A DNA stretch of 64,000 bases from Devosia ureilytica (lineage in GTDB: Bacteria; Pseudomonadota; Alphaproteobacteria; Rhizobiales; Devosiaceae). The stretch is from NCBI RefSeq assembly GCF_024273195.1, contig NZ_JAMZCU010000003.1:394724-458723 (forward strand), given 5' to 3'. The notes beneath the pieces are model-generated. The model saw nothing but the letters and a program-made list of their open reading frames with translations, made no database searches and was not told the origin of the DNA. The position numbers were made by a program, and so were the translations under genes. The stretch's first letter is position 1. The number at the start of each line of letters is the position of its first letter. Below, piece after piece: positions 16,824 through 27,456 of the stretch.

Positions 16824-17510
16824 GTGTTCAACATCGACCAAATCCTCAAGTCCCTGCAAACCGACCAGAACGTGCAGCGCACCGCAATGACCGGCGCAGC
16901 CGGCCTAGCTGTCGGCATGCTGCTCTCGGGGGGCAAGCCGGGCAAGTTGTTGGGCAATGCCGCCAGGGCGGGCGCACTGGCCGCCGTTGGTGGCCTCGCC
17001 TACAAGGCCTGGCAGAACCATCAGCAGGGACAGGCCAACCCGCCGCCAATGCCGGCCGAGGATGCCTTCATTCCAGCGCCTGCGGACGCCAGCGGCCAGG
17101 AAGAACTGGGCAAGACTCTGGTGCGCGCCATGATTGCGGCCGCCAAGGCCGACGGCCGCATTGATGCGGAAGAAAAGGAAGCGATCTTTGAGCGTCTAAA
17201 AACCATGCCGCTCTCCGCCGAGGAAAAGGCCTGGGTATTTGACGAGCTATCGACCCCGCTTGACGTCAATGCGGTTGTCGCCCGCGCCGACACGCCCGAG
17301 CACGCCGCCGAGATCTACGCCGCCTCGCTGGTCGCCATCAGCGCCGATACCGCAGCCGAGCAGGCCTATCTAGAAGTCCTCGCCATCAAGCTCAAGCTGG
17401 ACCCTGCCCTTGTCGCCGAGATCCATCGCCAGGCCGAAGCGAAGGCACCCCAGCCAGCACCGAACCCCGCCTCACCTTGGGCCTACACCCCCAGCGACAG
17501 CAATGTCTGA
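16824..17510 (+). CDS. DUF533/TerB-like protein (YebE family)
   Basis: I place the start at the GTG at 16824, seven bases after GGAAGGGAG; the resulting 228-residue protein begins MFNIDQILKSL. The in-frame ATG further upstream gives a non-conserved leader. A glycine-rich hydrophobic patch (about 25-60, AAGLAVGMLLSGGK) precedes a TerB-like all-helical domain (about 85-215) with KADGRIDAEEKEAI. YebE-type proteins sit at the inner membrane and their function is unknown. It follows the terminator at 16705-16733, so it has its own promoter. Confidence 0.85.
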   Translation: MFNIDQILKSLQTDQNVQRTAMTGAAGLAVGMLLSGGKPGKLLGNAARAGALAAVGGLAYKAWQNHQQGQANPPPMPAEDAFIPAPADASGQEELGKTLVRAMIAAAKADGRIDAEEKEAIFERLKTMPLSAEEKAWVFDELSTPLDVNAVVARADTPEHAAEIYAASLVAISADTAAEQAYLEVLAIKLKLDPALVAEIHRQAEAKAPQPAPNPASPWAYTPSDSNV

Positions 17511-17612
17511 TCCCGCCACGCGCTGAAAAGGGCCCCGTCACATAGGGCGCAAAGTCAGGTGACGGGCTCCACAACTTCTGCTTGACTGCATCATCTAGCG
17601 AGGGCAGCGCAG

Positions 17613-18215
17613 ATGACAAATGCAGAACCGCTTGGGTATATGGGAGTCAATCACCCCCTCTATGTCACCAGTGCCAACTTCGTGCTGCGCCTCAAGGATA
17701 AGGGCGTCACGGCCGGGCCGGACGCATTGGTCGTCGGGCGGAACGGCGGCACGGTGTCCTACCCCTACTCCAGTATTGTAGACGTCAACCTGCTGCTGAA
17801 CGCCATACCCAGGGTGGGGTACATGACGCAGATGATCATTCGCTTTCGCGACGGCAAACGCCTGCGTATCCTCAATACCGACGCCGGGGGAACCCCCGAT
17901 GCGGACCAGACCCAGCATTATTACCGCTTCAAGGCCGATTTCCATCAGAGGCTGGTGGCGAGCGGCGCCGCAAGCAACATCACCTTTACCAGCGGCTATT
18001 CGCCTGGTCGCGCACGGGTGGTCAAAGTGATCATGGCCATTGCGGCGGCCTTCTTCGTCGGCACGCCGATCATCATCTTTGCCATGACGGGCGAAGCCGA
18101 GGCTCTGCTGATCTGCCTGGCCGGATTGGCCTTCGTCGTCCCCTTCTTCCGCGTTTCACAGCGCAACGCGCCACAGCGCTACGACCCTCGCAGCCCACCA
18201 GACATGCTGGATTAG
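17613..18215 (+). CDS. Unknown protein with C-terminal membrane hairpin
   Basis: The 200-residue protein has an N-terminal beta-rich region (about 15-125) in which YPYSSIVDV and MIIRFRDGKRLRI resemble pH-like membrane-associated domains. Two hydrophobic segments follow (about 143-165 and 168-185), then a short basic tail. No enzyme motif is visible and I do not recognise the family. AGCGAGGGCAG lies before the ATG. It stands alone between the DUF533 gene and the convergent queF. Confidence 0.7.
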   Translation: MTNAEPLGYMGVNHPLYVTSANFVLRLKDKGVTAGPDALVVGRNGGTVSYPYSSIVDVNLLLNAIPRVGYMTQMIIRFRDGKRLRILNTDAGGTPDADQTQHYYRFKADFHQRLVASGAASNITFTSGYSPGRARVVKVIMAIAAAFFVGTPIIIFAMTGEAEALLICLAGLAFVVPFFRVSQRNAPQRYDPRSPPDMLD

Positions 18216-18282
18216 AGCGTTTTCAGCAAAAGGGGTCCCGGTTTTGCGGTTCAGCGTTTCAACGAAACGGTGACGTGATCTA
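18214..18282. repeat. Intergenic repeat ending GATCTA, copy 1
   Basis: The segment between the convergent stops of the unknown gene and queF shares GTTTTGCGGTTC, TTCAGCGTTTCAACG and a final GATCTA with the longer copy at 45865-45991. Elements that start AGAGC and end GATCTA recur between genes in this group of bacteria. Confidence 0.6.
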
Positions 18283-18732
18283 ACCGCGCCCGCGATAGGG
18301 CGGCACACCCTGGTCGGGAAGCCACACGTCGGCCGGTGGAGCACCAGTCTGCCAGAACACGTCAATGGGGATGCCCCCGCGCGGGTACCAGTAGCCGCCA
18401 ATGCGCAGCCAGCGCGGCTTGATGGTTTCGACAATCCGCTTGGCAATATCGATGGTGCAACCCTCGTGGAAGGCACCGTGATCGCGGAAAGATGTCAGGA
18501 ACAGCTTGAGCGATTTGCTCTCGACCAGAAATTGGTCCGGCACATAGTCGATGACCAGATGGGCGAAGTCGGGCTGGCCGGTGACCGGGCAGAGGGAGGT
18601 GAACTCGGGCGCGACATAGCGCGCGACGTAATTCACGTCTGGATGCGGATTGGGCACAGGGTCAAGCACCGCATCCTCAGGACGCTGCGGCACCCCCACA
18701 TCCCTGCCCAGCTGCAGGTTTTCGGGGGCCAT
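18280..18732 (-). CDS. queF: NADPH-dependent 7-cyano-7-deazaguanine reductase QueF
   Basis: The 150-residue enzyme reduces preQ0 to preQ1 in queuosine biosynthesis. It is the short, unimodular QueF type. The thioimide-forming Cys lies in [14 protein letters not shown]; the NADPH-binding ESKSLK segment and the FHEGCT segment with the second conserved Cys follow. It begins three bases after the stop of the small gene upstream, so they are co-transcribed. No other queuosine gene is in the window. Confidence 0.95.
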   Translation of the reverse strand: MAPENLQLGRDVGVPQRPEDAVLDPVPNPHPDVNYVARYVAPEFTSLCPVTGQPDFAHLVIDYVPDQFLVESKSLKLFLTSFRDHGAFHEGCTIDIAKRIVETIKPRWLRIGGYWYPRGGIPIDVFWQTGAPPADVWLPDQGVPPYRGRG

Positions 18733-18735
18733 CGC

Positions 18736-18957
18736 CTACTTCCCGCTGCGCTTGATCGACTTGATTTCCAGCGGCGGTTGGCCCGACTTTTCCGAAATCA
18801 GCCGATCTTGCTCCTCGATGGCAGCGCGCGCAGGTTCGTCGCCATCAAGCCCGCCGAGCAGGCTGGCCTCGACCTTGCGATTTGAGCGCTGCGAGCCGTC
18901 TTCATAGACAATATCGAACATCACGAATTCAGTGCGGGCGGTGGGCTTCTTGGCCAT
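18736..18957 (-). CDS. Small conserved hypothetical protein
   Basis: The 73-residue protein has a good ribosome site (GAAAGGACG) and is directly followed by queF. The sequence is polar, with VMFDIVYEDGSQRSNRKV forming likely beta strands and an acidic helix after it (about 40-58). There is no signal peptide or membrane segment. I have the impression it is widespread in Hyphomicrobiales, but I know no function. Confidence 0.7.
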   Translation of the reverse strand: MAKKPTARTEFVMFDIVYEDGSQRSNRKVEASLLGGLDGDEPARAAIEEQDRLISEKSGQPPLEIKSIKRSGK

Positions 18958-18975
18958 TCTGGCGTCCTTTCAAAC

Positions 18976-19003
18976 AGGAAACCGCGAGCCTTGTGGCTCG
19001 CGG
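18976..19003 (-). terminator. Rho-independent terminator after hlyU
   Basis: CCGCGAGCC (18982-18990 complement) pairs with GGCTCGCGG (18995-19003 complement) around a four-base loop, and on the minus strand TTTCCTGTTT follows. It separates the dnaG-rpoD-DUF2442-hlyU transcript from the queF pair. Confidence 0.75.
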
Positions 19004-19032
19004 TCGTCACTTCATTTTGGGTCAAACGAGAG

Positions 19033-19323
19033 CTAGCGGTAAATCTGCTCGCCCTGCTCGTCGATTATCTGCCGGCCCTTGCTCAGCGCCAGCGCCACCA
19101 AATCCTCGCGCGAACTCATGCGTTCGGCGCGGATGTAGCGATAAGTCTTGATCTCGCCGCCAATGTCCTTCTCGATGATGCCTGCCAGCTGCAATTCGCC
19201 GCCCGCCTTCATCTCGATGGCCTTGATGGAAAACCCCTTGTAGCTTTCCTCGCCCATCACAGTATCGCCGGCTGGTTCGGACTTGGCTGCACCGCCACCA
19301 AACAGCTTTTTCAGGAATGACAT
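19033..19323 (-). CDS. HlyU family protein
   Basis: The 96-residue protein matches the HlyU family (PF10115): SYKGFSIKAIEMKAGGELQLAGIIEKD, then TYRYIRAERMSSREDLVALALSKGRQIIDEQG split over two halves of the fold. HlyU in Vibrio is described as a haemolysin activator of the ArsR fold, but this short alphaproteobacterial family is a separate group of unclear role. AGGAGG precedes the ATG. It follows the DUF2442 gene after 12 bases, at the end of the rpoD operon. Confidence 0.85.
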   Translation of the reverse strand: MSFLKKLFGGGAAKSEPAGDTVMGEESYKGFSIKAIEMKAGGELQLAGIIEKDIGGEIKTYRYIRAERMSSREDLVALALSKGRQIIDEQGEQIYR

Positions 19324-19335
19324 GGTGGGGCCTCC

Positions 19336-19629
19336 TTAAGGTCTTGTTCTGCGTATGGGCCGGGGACGTTCCAGCGCACCGTTTTTGTCCATCTCCTCCT
19401 GCAACCAAAGCGGCGAGATGTCAAAGTAGTTTGGCCAGATCGGCTTGCCATTGACCAGATCAACCTTGGCAAAATAGGCCCGATCCCGCAGGGGTTCGGT
19501 CCCCTCGCCCCGCTCGGCCAGCATCGGCGCCGCATTGAACGTGCCAAAGGTCCCATCCGAAAACGTCACCACCAGCTTGAACGGGATGATGGCGCGAAGA
19601 GAGGTCAGCGTGAGACGAGAAGTAGCCAT
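19336..19629 (-). CDS. DUF2442 domain protein
   Basis: The 97-residue protein carries the DUF2442 pattern: a beta strand LVVTFSDGTFGTF, an EPLRDRAYFAKVDL stretch, and WPNYFDISPLWLQEEM. The ribosome site AGGAG overlaps the rpoD stop codon (ATTAGGAG), so translation is probably coupled to rpoD. DUF2442 proteins are often antitoxin-like partners of DUF4160 proteins. No such partner is adjacent here, and the operon position suggests a housekeeping role. Confidence 0.8.
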   Translation of the reverse strand: MATSRLTLTSLRAIIPFKLVVTFSDGTFGTFNAAPMLAERGEGTEPLRDRAYFAKVDLVNGKPIWPNYFDISPLWLQEEMDKNGALERPRPIRRTRP

Positions 19630-19638
19630 CGGCTACTC

Positions 19639-21696
<2,058 letters not shown>

Positions 21697-21886
21697 CTGG
21701 TACTCCTCGGGACCCATGGGCGGATGGTCCCGGCTGTGTCATAGGTGGTGACAACTCAAGACAAGGTAAAGGTTGGTTCACTGGAGCGTTAACGCCCCAA
21801 GTGAAATTAGTTCGCTATCGGGGATCATGACGGTGATTCGTCACAACGCAAAATCGCGCAGCATCGCCAGCCTCTCGGGTTCCCCC

Positions 21887-23827
21887 TCAAAAACTGCGAG
21901 TTGCGCGGCCAGATAGCGAACCAAATCCTTCGATCAATGCCTCAGTGCCATCGACAGTGGTAATCTGGTTCTTGATGTCTCGCAGCCTTTCAAAGGTTTC
22001 TTCGCTCGGGTCTTCGCCCAGCGCTGCTTCGGCTGCCTTCAGTTCCCTATTTAGCTGAACTTTCTTGTTATGCAAGGCCAGCGCATGGCTTAATCCGGTC
22101 TCAGCGTCGACCAGGGCGGTTTCCGCACCCACCTGCCACACGCCCTGCCGGCTCAATATCTCGGTCATCCGCGCCAGCGTCGGCCCGTGTCCGCGCGCTC
22201 CAAGGGCCGCGCGCATGTCATCAGCCGAAATGTCGTGGTGTCGCACCGCCAGCGCCAGAATGTCGCCCAGCACCTTCTGCGCCACCGGCGTTTCGCAATC
22301 GAGCGCCGCGAGCATTTCGAACTGGTCTTCGACCAGGGCCGGATGATTGACCAGTGTCAGCACAATCGTGGCCTCGCGGGGGCTGGCGTCGGCCACGGCC
22401 CCCGTTCGCAATAGCCGGGAATTGCGCAAGGTGTCCGAAACAACCAGCCGCGGAGTTCCACGCCCGGGATAGCCATATGCACCGCTCTGCCCATAGGCAG
22501 GCTTGCCGCCGCGCTGCCAGCTGTCCCGTCCGCCCTGCCGCAACGGCGCAAAAAACGCCTTCAGCTTTTCGTCGAAGGCCTGCTGGTAGTGGAAACGAAC
22601 AGTGGAATCCTGAATGGCATTAGCGCGCTCGCGCAACCGCGCCTGGAGGGCCGCGCGCTCCTCGGGAGCCTCGGGCACCAGCCCGCCGGTTTCAAAACTC
22701 CAGACCATGTCGGACAGGCTGCGCGCCTTCTCGATCACCTCGGCGAAGGCGCCACGCCCCTGCGCCTTGATCAGGTCGTCGGGGTCCTGCCCATCGGGCA
22801 GCGTCGCGATCCGAACGCTCTTGCCGGGCTTGAGATGCGGCATGATCAGGTCTGCGGCCCGTTCGGCCGCCTTCAGGCCCGCCTTGTCGCCGTCAAAGCA
22901 CAACACCGGATTGTCGCTCATCCGCCAAAGCAGCTGGATATGCTCCTCGGTCAGTGCCGTTCCGAGTGGTGCCACCGTGCCCTCGAACCCCGCCGACACC
23001 GCCGCGATCACATCCAGATACCCCTCGACCACCACCACGCTGGCGCCATCGCGCGCGGCAGTTTTGGCGGTAAAGCCATTGTAGAGCGTCTGTCGCTTGG
23101 AAAAGAGTTGGGTCTCGGGCGAATTGAGATATTTCGCCGGCACGTCCGCCGAAAGCGCCCGCCCACCAAAGGCAATCACCCGGCCCCGAAAATCGGTAAT
23201 CGGGAACATCACCCGATTGCGGAATCGGTCATAGGTCAGCGGATCATCGTCGCGGCTGGTCACGAGGCCTGTGTCGATCATCGCCTGTGCCGACACCCCA
23301 TTGCCCGCCAGATGCTCCTTGAGGCCATTGCGGCTGTCGGGCGCAAAGCCGACCCGGAACCGCGCCTGACTGGCTGGCGATACGCCGCGCTCGAACAGGT
23401 AACCCCGCGCCCGCGCCCCGATATTGTGCGCCAGCGCCGCCTCGAAATACTTCGTGGCCAGTTCCATCACATCGATCAGCGTCCGCTGCGCCGCTTCGCG
23501 CTTTTCGGTCCGCTCGTCGCGCGCCGGCATGGGTACACCCGCCATGCCCGCCAATTTTTCCACCGCCTCGGGAAAGCTCATTCCGGCTTTCTCGGTCAGG
23601 AACCGGAAGTGGTCGCCGCTCGCGCCGCATCCGAAGCAATGATAAATTCCGCGCCGATCGTCGGCATGGAAGCTCGGGCTCTTTTCGGCATGAAACGGGC
23701 AGCAGGCCCACATGTCGCCCTTGCCCGGCTGGCTCTTGCGCTTGTCCCAAAGGACGTGCTCGCCCACCACCTGCGTTATCGGCAGGCGCTGGCGGATTTC
23801 ATCCAGAAACGTATCGGTAAAGCGCAT
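21887..23827 (-). CDS. dnaG: DNA primase DnaG
   Basis: The 646-residue primase makes RNA primers for replication. The N-terminal zinc-binding domain (about 38-66) shows CPFHAEKSPSF and YHCFGCGASGD. The TOPRIM catalytic core (about 250-350) has VVVVEGYLDVIA and the acidic DGDKAG. The C-terminal part (about 450-640) should bind DnaB. No strong ribosome site is visible before the ATG. It is followed 190 bases later by rpoD. Confidence 0.97.
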   Translation of the reverse strand: MRFTDTFLDEIRQRLPITQVVGEHVLWDKRKSQPGKGDMWACCPFHAEKSPSFHADDRRGIYHCFGCGASGDHFRFLTEKAGMSFPEAVEKLAGMAGVPMPARDERTEKREAAQRTLIDVMELATKYFEAALAHNIGARARGYLFERGVSPASQARFRVGFAPDSRNGLKEHLAGNGVSAQAMIDTGLVTSRDDDPLTYDRFRNRVMFPITDFRGRVIAFGGRALSADVPAKYLNSPETQLFSKRQTLYNGFTAKTAARDGASVVVVEGYLDVIAAVSAGFEGTVAPLGTALTEEHIQLLWRMSDNPVLCFDGDKAGLKAAERAADLIMPHLKPGKSVRIATLPDGQDPDDLIKAQGRGAFAEVIEKARSLSDMVWSFETGGLVPEAPEERAALQARLRERANAIQDSTVRFHYQQAFDEKLKAFFAPLRQGGRDSWQRGGKPAYGQSGAYGYPGRGTPRLVVSDTLRNSRLLRTGAVADASPREATIVLTLVNHPALVEDQFEMLAALDCETPVAQKVLGDILALAVRHHDISADDMRAALGARGHGPTLARMTEILSRQGVWQVGAETALVDAETGLSHALALHNKKVQLNRELKAAEAALGEDPSEETFERLRDIKNQITTVDGTEALIEGFGSLSGRATRSF

Positions 23828-23941
23828 TTGTGTTATCTAAAGCATCTGACCGAAAAGTGCGACGCGGTTTTCGGTGCAATCGGATGCGCATGCGAGAAAC
23901 CTGCTCCGCACCAAGTCACCACGAGAGAGTTTTCCACAACC

Positions 23942-24331
23942 ATGCCCAAGACCAAGATGCCGTTTCCGGTCCTGCTGGCGCTTACCCTGGGCCCGGCTTT
24001 GGCCATTGGCACGACCTTGTGGGTCGTAAGTGACATGGTGCCCACCTGCTCGATCACCGAGATCCAGCGCCTGCCGTCCCCCGACGGGCTGCTTGACCTC
24101 GTGACCTTCACGCGCACCTGTGGCGACACGCCCGACAACATGCAGGCGGCCCTCGTCCCGCAGGGCGAGCAGGTTCCCTATGAAGCGGCCAGTTTTGTCT
24201 CTGTCCTCGCGGAAGTCGATCTCGAGCCCGAATGGATGACCAACGCTCAGATCGAGATCAATCTGCCCGAAGACGCCGAAATCCTGCGGCGGGACGACAC
24301 CGTGGCGGGCGTCGCAGTGACCTACCGCTAA
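23942..24331 (+). CDS. Unknown exported or membrane-anchored protein
   Basis: The 129-residue frame begins MPKTKMPFPVLLALTLGPAL, which is an N-terminal hydrophobic helix (about 7-32) that may be a signal peptide or anchor. The rest contains CSITEIQRLPSPDGLLDLV and an RTCGDT segment, so two cysteines could form a disulfide. SPDG...R.CG patterns occur in small secreted proteins of unknown function. The ribosome site is weak. The gene converges on the hydrolase gene with a four-base overlap. Real coding is likely but not certain. Confidence 0.55.
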   Translation: MPKTKMPFPVLLALTLGPALAIGTTLWVVSDMVPTCSITEIQRLPSPDGLLDLVTFTRTCGDTPDNMQAALVPQGEQVPYEAASFVSVLAEVDLEPEWMTNAQIEINLPEDAEILRRDDTVAGVAVTYR

Positions 24332-25374
24332 TCGCGCCCCATCACCTGTCTGACCAGTGCCACCTCGTCGGCCCGATAGGGGGTCCCATCAGTGTGGAAG
24401 ACGTCGTGGAACCATGGGTGGGGTGGATTGTCGACATAGGACACGGTCCAGCTATCCCAGGGATAAAGCGTCTGCGAGCGCCCGGCGACCAGCCCCCAGC
24501 AATATGACGCAATTTTCTCGCGCTTGGCGATTGGCAGGATACCCGCAAAAGTGCTGCCCGGTGTGCGGGCCATGAATTCGGTCAGGAACAAGGGGCGGTC
24601 GCGCGGCAAGTCCAGCAGTTTCGCCTCAAACCTCTCTGGTGTCTGGTAATCGTGGAAGCTGATGACGTCGGAATTCTCGATCTGGATGCGGGCATGGGGG
24701 TCATCATAGAGCGTCTTGCCCGACCACACGCCCGAAGTCAGCGGCTGGCTCGGCCCAGCCGCCCGCGCCCACTCAAACACCTGCGGCAACAGCTCTGAAA
24801 CCAGCTCCCGCTTGTTGTCCGGCTCGGCAAACCGCCCGCCATTGAGATTGCTCGGCTCGTTCCAGACATCCCACACCAGGACGCGCTCGTCATCGGCAAA
24901 GGCGCCGACAATGCCCTCGACATAGTCCCGCAACCGGCCCCATTGCCCCCGGTCTGCCAGCGCCCGCCCCGGCCCTTGCACCCATTGCGAATTGTGCACG
25001 CCCGGGCGCGGCTCCGGCTGCGGCCCCAGCGCCACGTCGGGGTTCCACACCGAGTCGAACAGCACCAGCATCGTGCTGATACCCTTGCCCGCCGCAATAT
25101 CGAGATAGCGGTCGACGCGCTCGCGAAACCCGTCTGCGTCCTCGGCCCACAACAGATCATGCAGAAACACCCGCATTGTGTTCATGCCCAACTCGGCGGC
25201 CCAGCCCAGTTCACGCTCAATTACCTGTGCATCGAACGTCTCGACCTGCCACATCTCGAGCTGGTTGGAAGCCGTTGAGGGCACGAAATTGGCACCCACC
25301 AGCCAAGGCAGGTTTGCGTACCACCCATTGGCGCGCTCGGCGGTCCAACGCCCTGGCGCGGATATATGTGTCAT
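24328..25374 (-). CDS. Clan GH-A glycoside hydrolase (cellulase/mannanase-like, GH5 type)
   Basis: The 348-residue protein fits a TIM-barrel glycosidase. The acid/base Glu is expected at residue 173 in VWDVWNEPSN and the nucleophile at residue 266 in PLFLTEFMAR; other barrel-end motifs are GANFVPS and MRVFLHDLLW. No signal peptide is seen, so it may act in the cytoplasm on imported oligosaccharides. I chose the start at 25374 because the longer frame upstream is an out-of-frame image of the hdeD gene. It follows hdeD by 23 bases. The substrate is unknown. Confidence 0.8.
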   Translation of the reverse strand: MTHISAPGRWTAERANGWYANLPWLVGANFVPSTASNQLEMWQVETFDAQVIERELGWAAELGMNTMRVFLHDLLWAEDADGFRERVDRYLDIAAGKGISTMLVLFDSVWNPDVALGPQPEPRPGVHNSQWVQGPGRALADRGQWGRLRDYVEGIVGAFADDERVLVWDVWNEPSNLNGGRFAEPDNKRELVSELLPQVFEWARAAGPSQPLTSGVWSGKTLYDDPHARIQIENSDVISFHDYQTPERFEAKLLDLPRDRPLFLTEFMARTPGSTFAGILPIAKREKIASYCWGLVAGRSQTLYPWDSWTVSYVDNPPHPWFHDVFHTDGTPYRADEVALVRQVMGRD

Positions 25375-25397
25375 GCTGGTCGTCCCGATCCTTGGGT

Positions 25398-25958
25398 TCA
25401 GGCCTTGCTGGCCTGATAGAGGCGCCAGGCCCAGCCGAATAGCCCGATGGCAAAGATGATCAGCAATATGCCGCCAATCACAACGCCCACCGCCGCAGAG
25501 AACAGCGGAAACAGCAGGAACAGCAACCCGAGCAGGACATAGGATAGGCCGGAGAGCACAACCGGCCAGATTCGCGCATAGCTCTCGCGCTCGCGCACAA
25601 CCACGGTCACCTGCATGCCCCCAACGAACACCGCCGCCAACCCGACCATCACTGAAATGACGGTGACGGTGAACAGCGTTGCCAGCCATGGACTGATCAG
25701 GATCAGCAACCCAAAAATCAGCGAAGCCGCATTGGCGATCACATCGAACCAGTAGTTGCCCGATTTGCCACCGCCAAAGGTCAGGCTCCACAGGCCAAGC
25801 GCGCCGTCAATCACCAGCAATATCCCGCCCAGCAGCACCAGAACGGTCAACGCCTCCGCCGGCCAGATCACCGCATAGAGCCCGGCGAGCAGCATCAGCA
25901 GCCCACGCAGTGCCGTTGCAAGCGCAAAACGCTTTCTGGTTTCAGATGAAATCGCCAT
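25398..25958 (-). CDS. HdeD family membrane protein (DUF308)
   Basis: The 186-residue protein has six hydrophobic segments in the HdeD pattern (about 15-36, 38-58, 70-90, 95-116, 127-148 and 152-175). HdeD gives density-dependent acid resistance in E. coli; the family otherwise lacks a known mechanism. GGGGAGG precedes the ATG. It is the first gene of a probable two-gene operon with the hydrolase and is divergent from the MFS gene. No EcfG consensus is seen in its upstream region. Confidence 0.85.
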   Translation of the reverse strand: MAISSETRKRFALATALRGLLMLLAGLYAVIWPAEALTVLVLLGGILLVIDGALGLWSLTFGGGKSGNYWFDVIANAASLIFGLLILISPWLATLFTVTVISVMVGLAAVFVGGMQVTVVVRERESYARIWPVVLSGLSYVLLGLLFLLFPLFSAAVGVVIGGILLIIFAIGLFGWAWRLYQASKA

Positions 25959-26140
25959 TTACTGCCTCCCCGTGCGGCATGCCACACCCCAATCCACTGC
26001 ACCCAGCCTAGCGCGCCCCGCAGAATTGCCCAAGCGCCTATGCGCTATAGATTTTCTAAAATGATCCGGGCAAATTGTGGATTGTGCGGGACGCGCCGCC
26101 ATGAAATGAGCCAGCCTGCCCCCTTGAGGTTCTTCACCCC

Positions 26141-27331
26141 ATGTCCCTGCCACTCTTTGCCCTGTTTCTGGCTGCCTTTACCTTTGGCACCGCCGAGTTC
26201 GTCATCGCTGGCGTGCTGCCTGATGTGGCGCTGGGGATCGGCGTTTCCATCCCGGTGGCCGGCTATCTGGTTTCGGGCTATGCCATCGGCATTGCCATAG
26301 GCGGCCCGGCCCTGGCGGTCCTCACCAAGAAGATGAACCGCAAGCTGCTGGTTCTCCTGCTCGGCATCGGCTTCACACTGGGTCAAGTTCTGTGCGCCAT
26401 TGCTCCCAATTTCGAGCTGCTGCTGCTCGCCCGGATATTCGTCTCGGTGCTGCATGGCGCCTATTTCGGCATTGCCTTCGTCATCGCCACCAGTATCGCC
26501 CCCGCGGACCGGCGCGGCTTTGCCATGGCGCTGATTCTTTCGGGCCTCACCGTCTCCAATGTGCTGGGCGTCCCCGGCGGCACCGCGATCGGCACGGCCT
26601 TTGGCTGGCGCGCCACCTTCTGGGCCGTCGGCATTCTGGGTCTCCTGGCCTCACTGGTTATTGCAGCAGTGCTACCAGCCAATGCCGGCGCCTCCGCCAG
26701 CCAGGGCAGCTTCCGGCGCGAATTTGCGGCTCTCGGGCGGCAACAGGTCTATCTGGGCTTTTCCATCGCCATCCTGGTCATGATTGGCCAATACAGCCTC
26801 TTCACCTATATCGCGCCGCTGCTGCTGACCGTCACCGGCCTTGGCGCTGAAGCCATCCCGGCTATCCTGCTGCTCTATGGCGTCGGCGCCACCATTGGGG
26901 TCTTTATTGGCGGGCGGCTTGCCGATTGGCGGCTGATGCCCTCGCTGATCACCATTCTCAGCCTCCAGGTGGCGCTCTTTGTCAGCCTGTTCTTCGCCAG
27001 TCCCCATGCTCTGCCCATGTTCGTTGCCGTAACTCTGTGGGGAGGCGCTACCTTCGCCTTCGGTTCACCCCTGCAATCGCGCATGCTGATGTGGGCGGCC
27101 GACGCGCCGAACCTGACTTCGGCACTGATTCCCGCCGGCTTCAATATCGGCATCGCAGTCGGCGCAATCCTGGGTGCCGGACTGCTTGACGCGGGCATGG
27201 GCTATCAATATCTGCCCCTGATCGGTGCCGTTTCGCTGACTTTGGCCACGATCATCGCCATCTGGTCCGGGCTTTGGGAACAGCAGGCAAATTCCGGCCC
27301 GCCCATGCCCGTCGGCGTTCCCGCGCAATAG
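26141..27331 (+). CDS. MFS transporter, AraJ-like drug/sugar efflux family
   Basis: The 396-residue protein has 12 hydrophobic segments. It starts with the FGTAEFVIAGVLPDVA motif typical of the DHA1/AraJ (arabinose and drug efflux) group, and VPGGTAIGTAFGWRATFW corresponds to the antiporter motif C region of helix 5. It is a proton-driven exporter, with substrate unknown. It stands alone, divergent from hdeD. Confidence 0.88.
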   Translation: MSLPLFALFLAAFTFGTAEFVIAGVLPDVALGIGVSIPVAGYLVSGYAIGIAIGGPALAVLTKKMNRKLLVLLLGIGFTLGQVLCAIAPNFELLLLARIFVSVLHGAYFGIAFVIATSIAPADRRGFAMALILSGLTVSNVLGVPGGTAIGTAFGWRATFWAVGILGLLASLVIAAVLPANAGASASQGSFRREFAALGRQQVYLGFSIAILVMIGQYSLFTYIAPLLLTVTGLGAEAIPAILLLYGVGATIGVFIGGRLADWRLMPSLITILSLQVALFVSLFFASPHALPMFVAVTLWGGATFAFGSPLQSRMLMWAADAPNLTSALIPAGFNIGIAVGAILGAGLLDAGMGYQYLPLIGAVSLTLATIIAIWSGLWEQQANSGPPMPVGVPAQ

Positions 27332-27456
27332 CAGCTTCCGGGTAAGCATTCAGTCACCATCGAGGCATTTGCCTCAAACTGGGTAAGGGTCTCTTGGCCG
27401 CTTCCGCGTTAAGAGGTCACTTCGACCCGGCCAAACCGGCCCGTGGTGGCAGTCAT

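Noticed and set aside
22589..23941. Plus-strand open frame across dnaG leading into the small secreted protein gene
   Set aside because: The upstream part is antisense to dnaG; only the last 129 codons have protein-like features.
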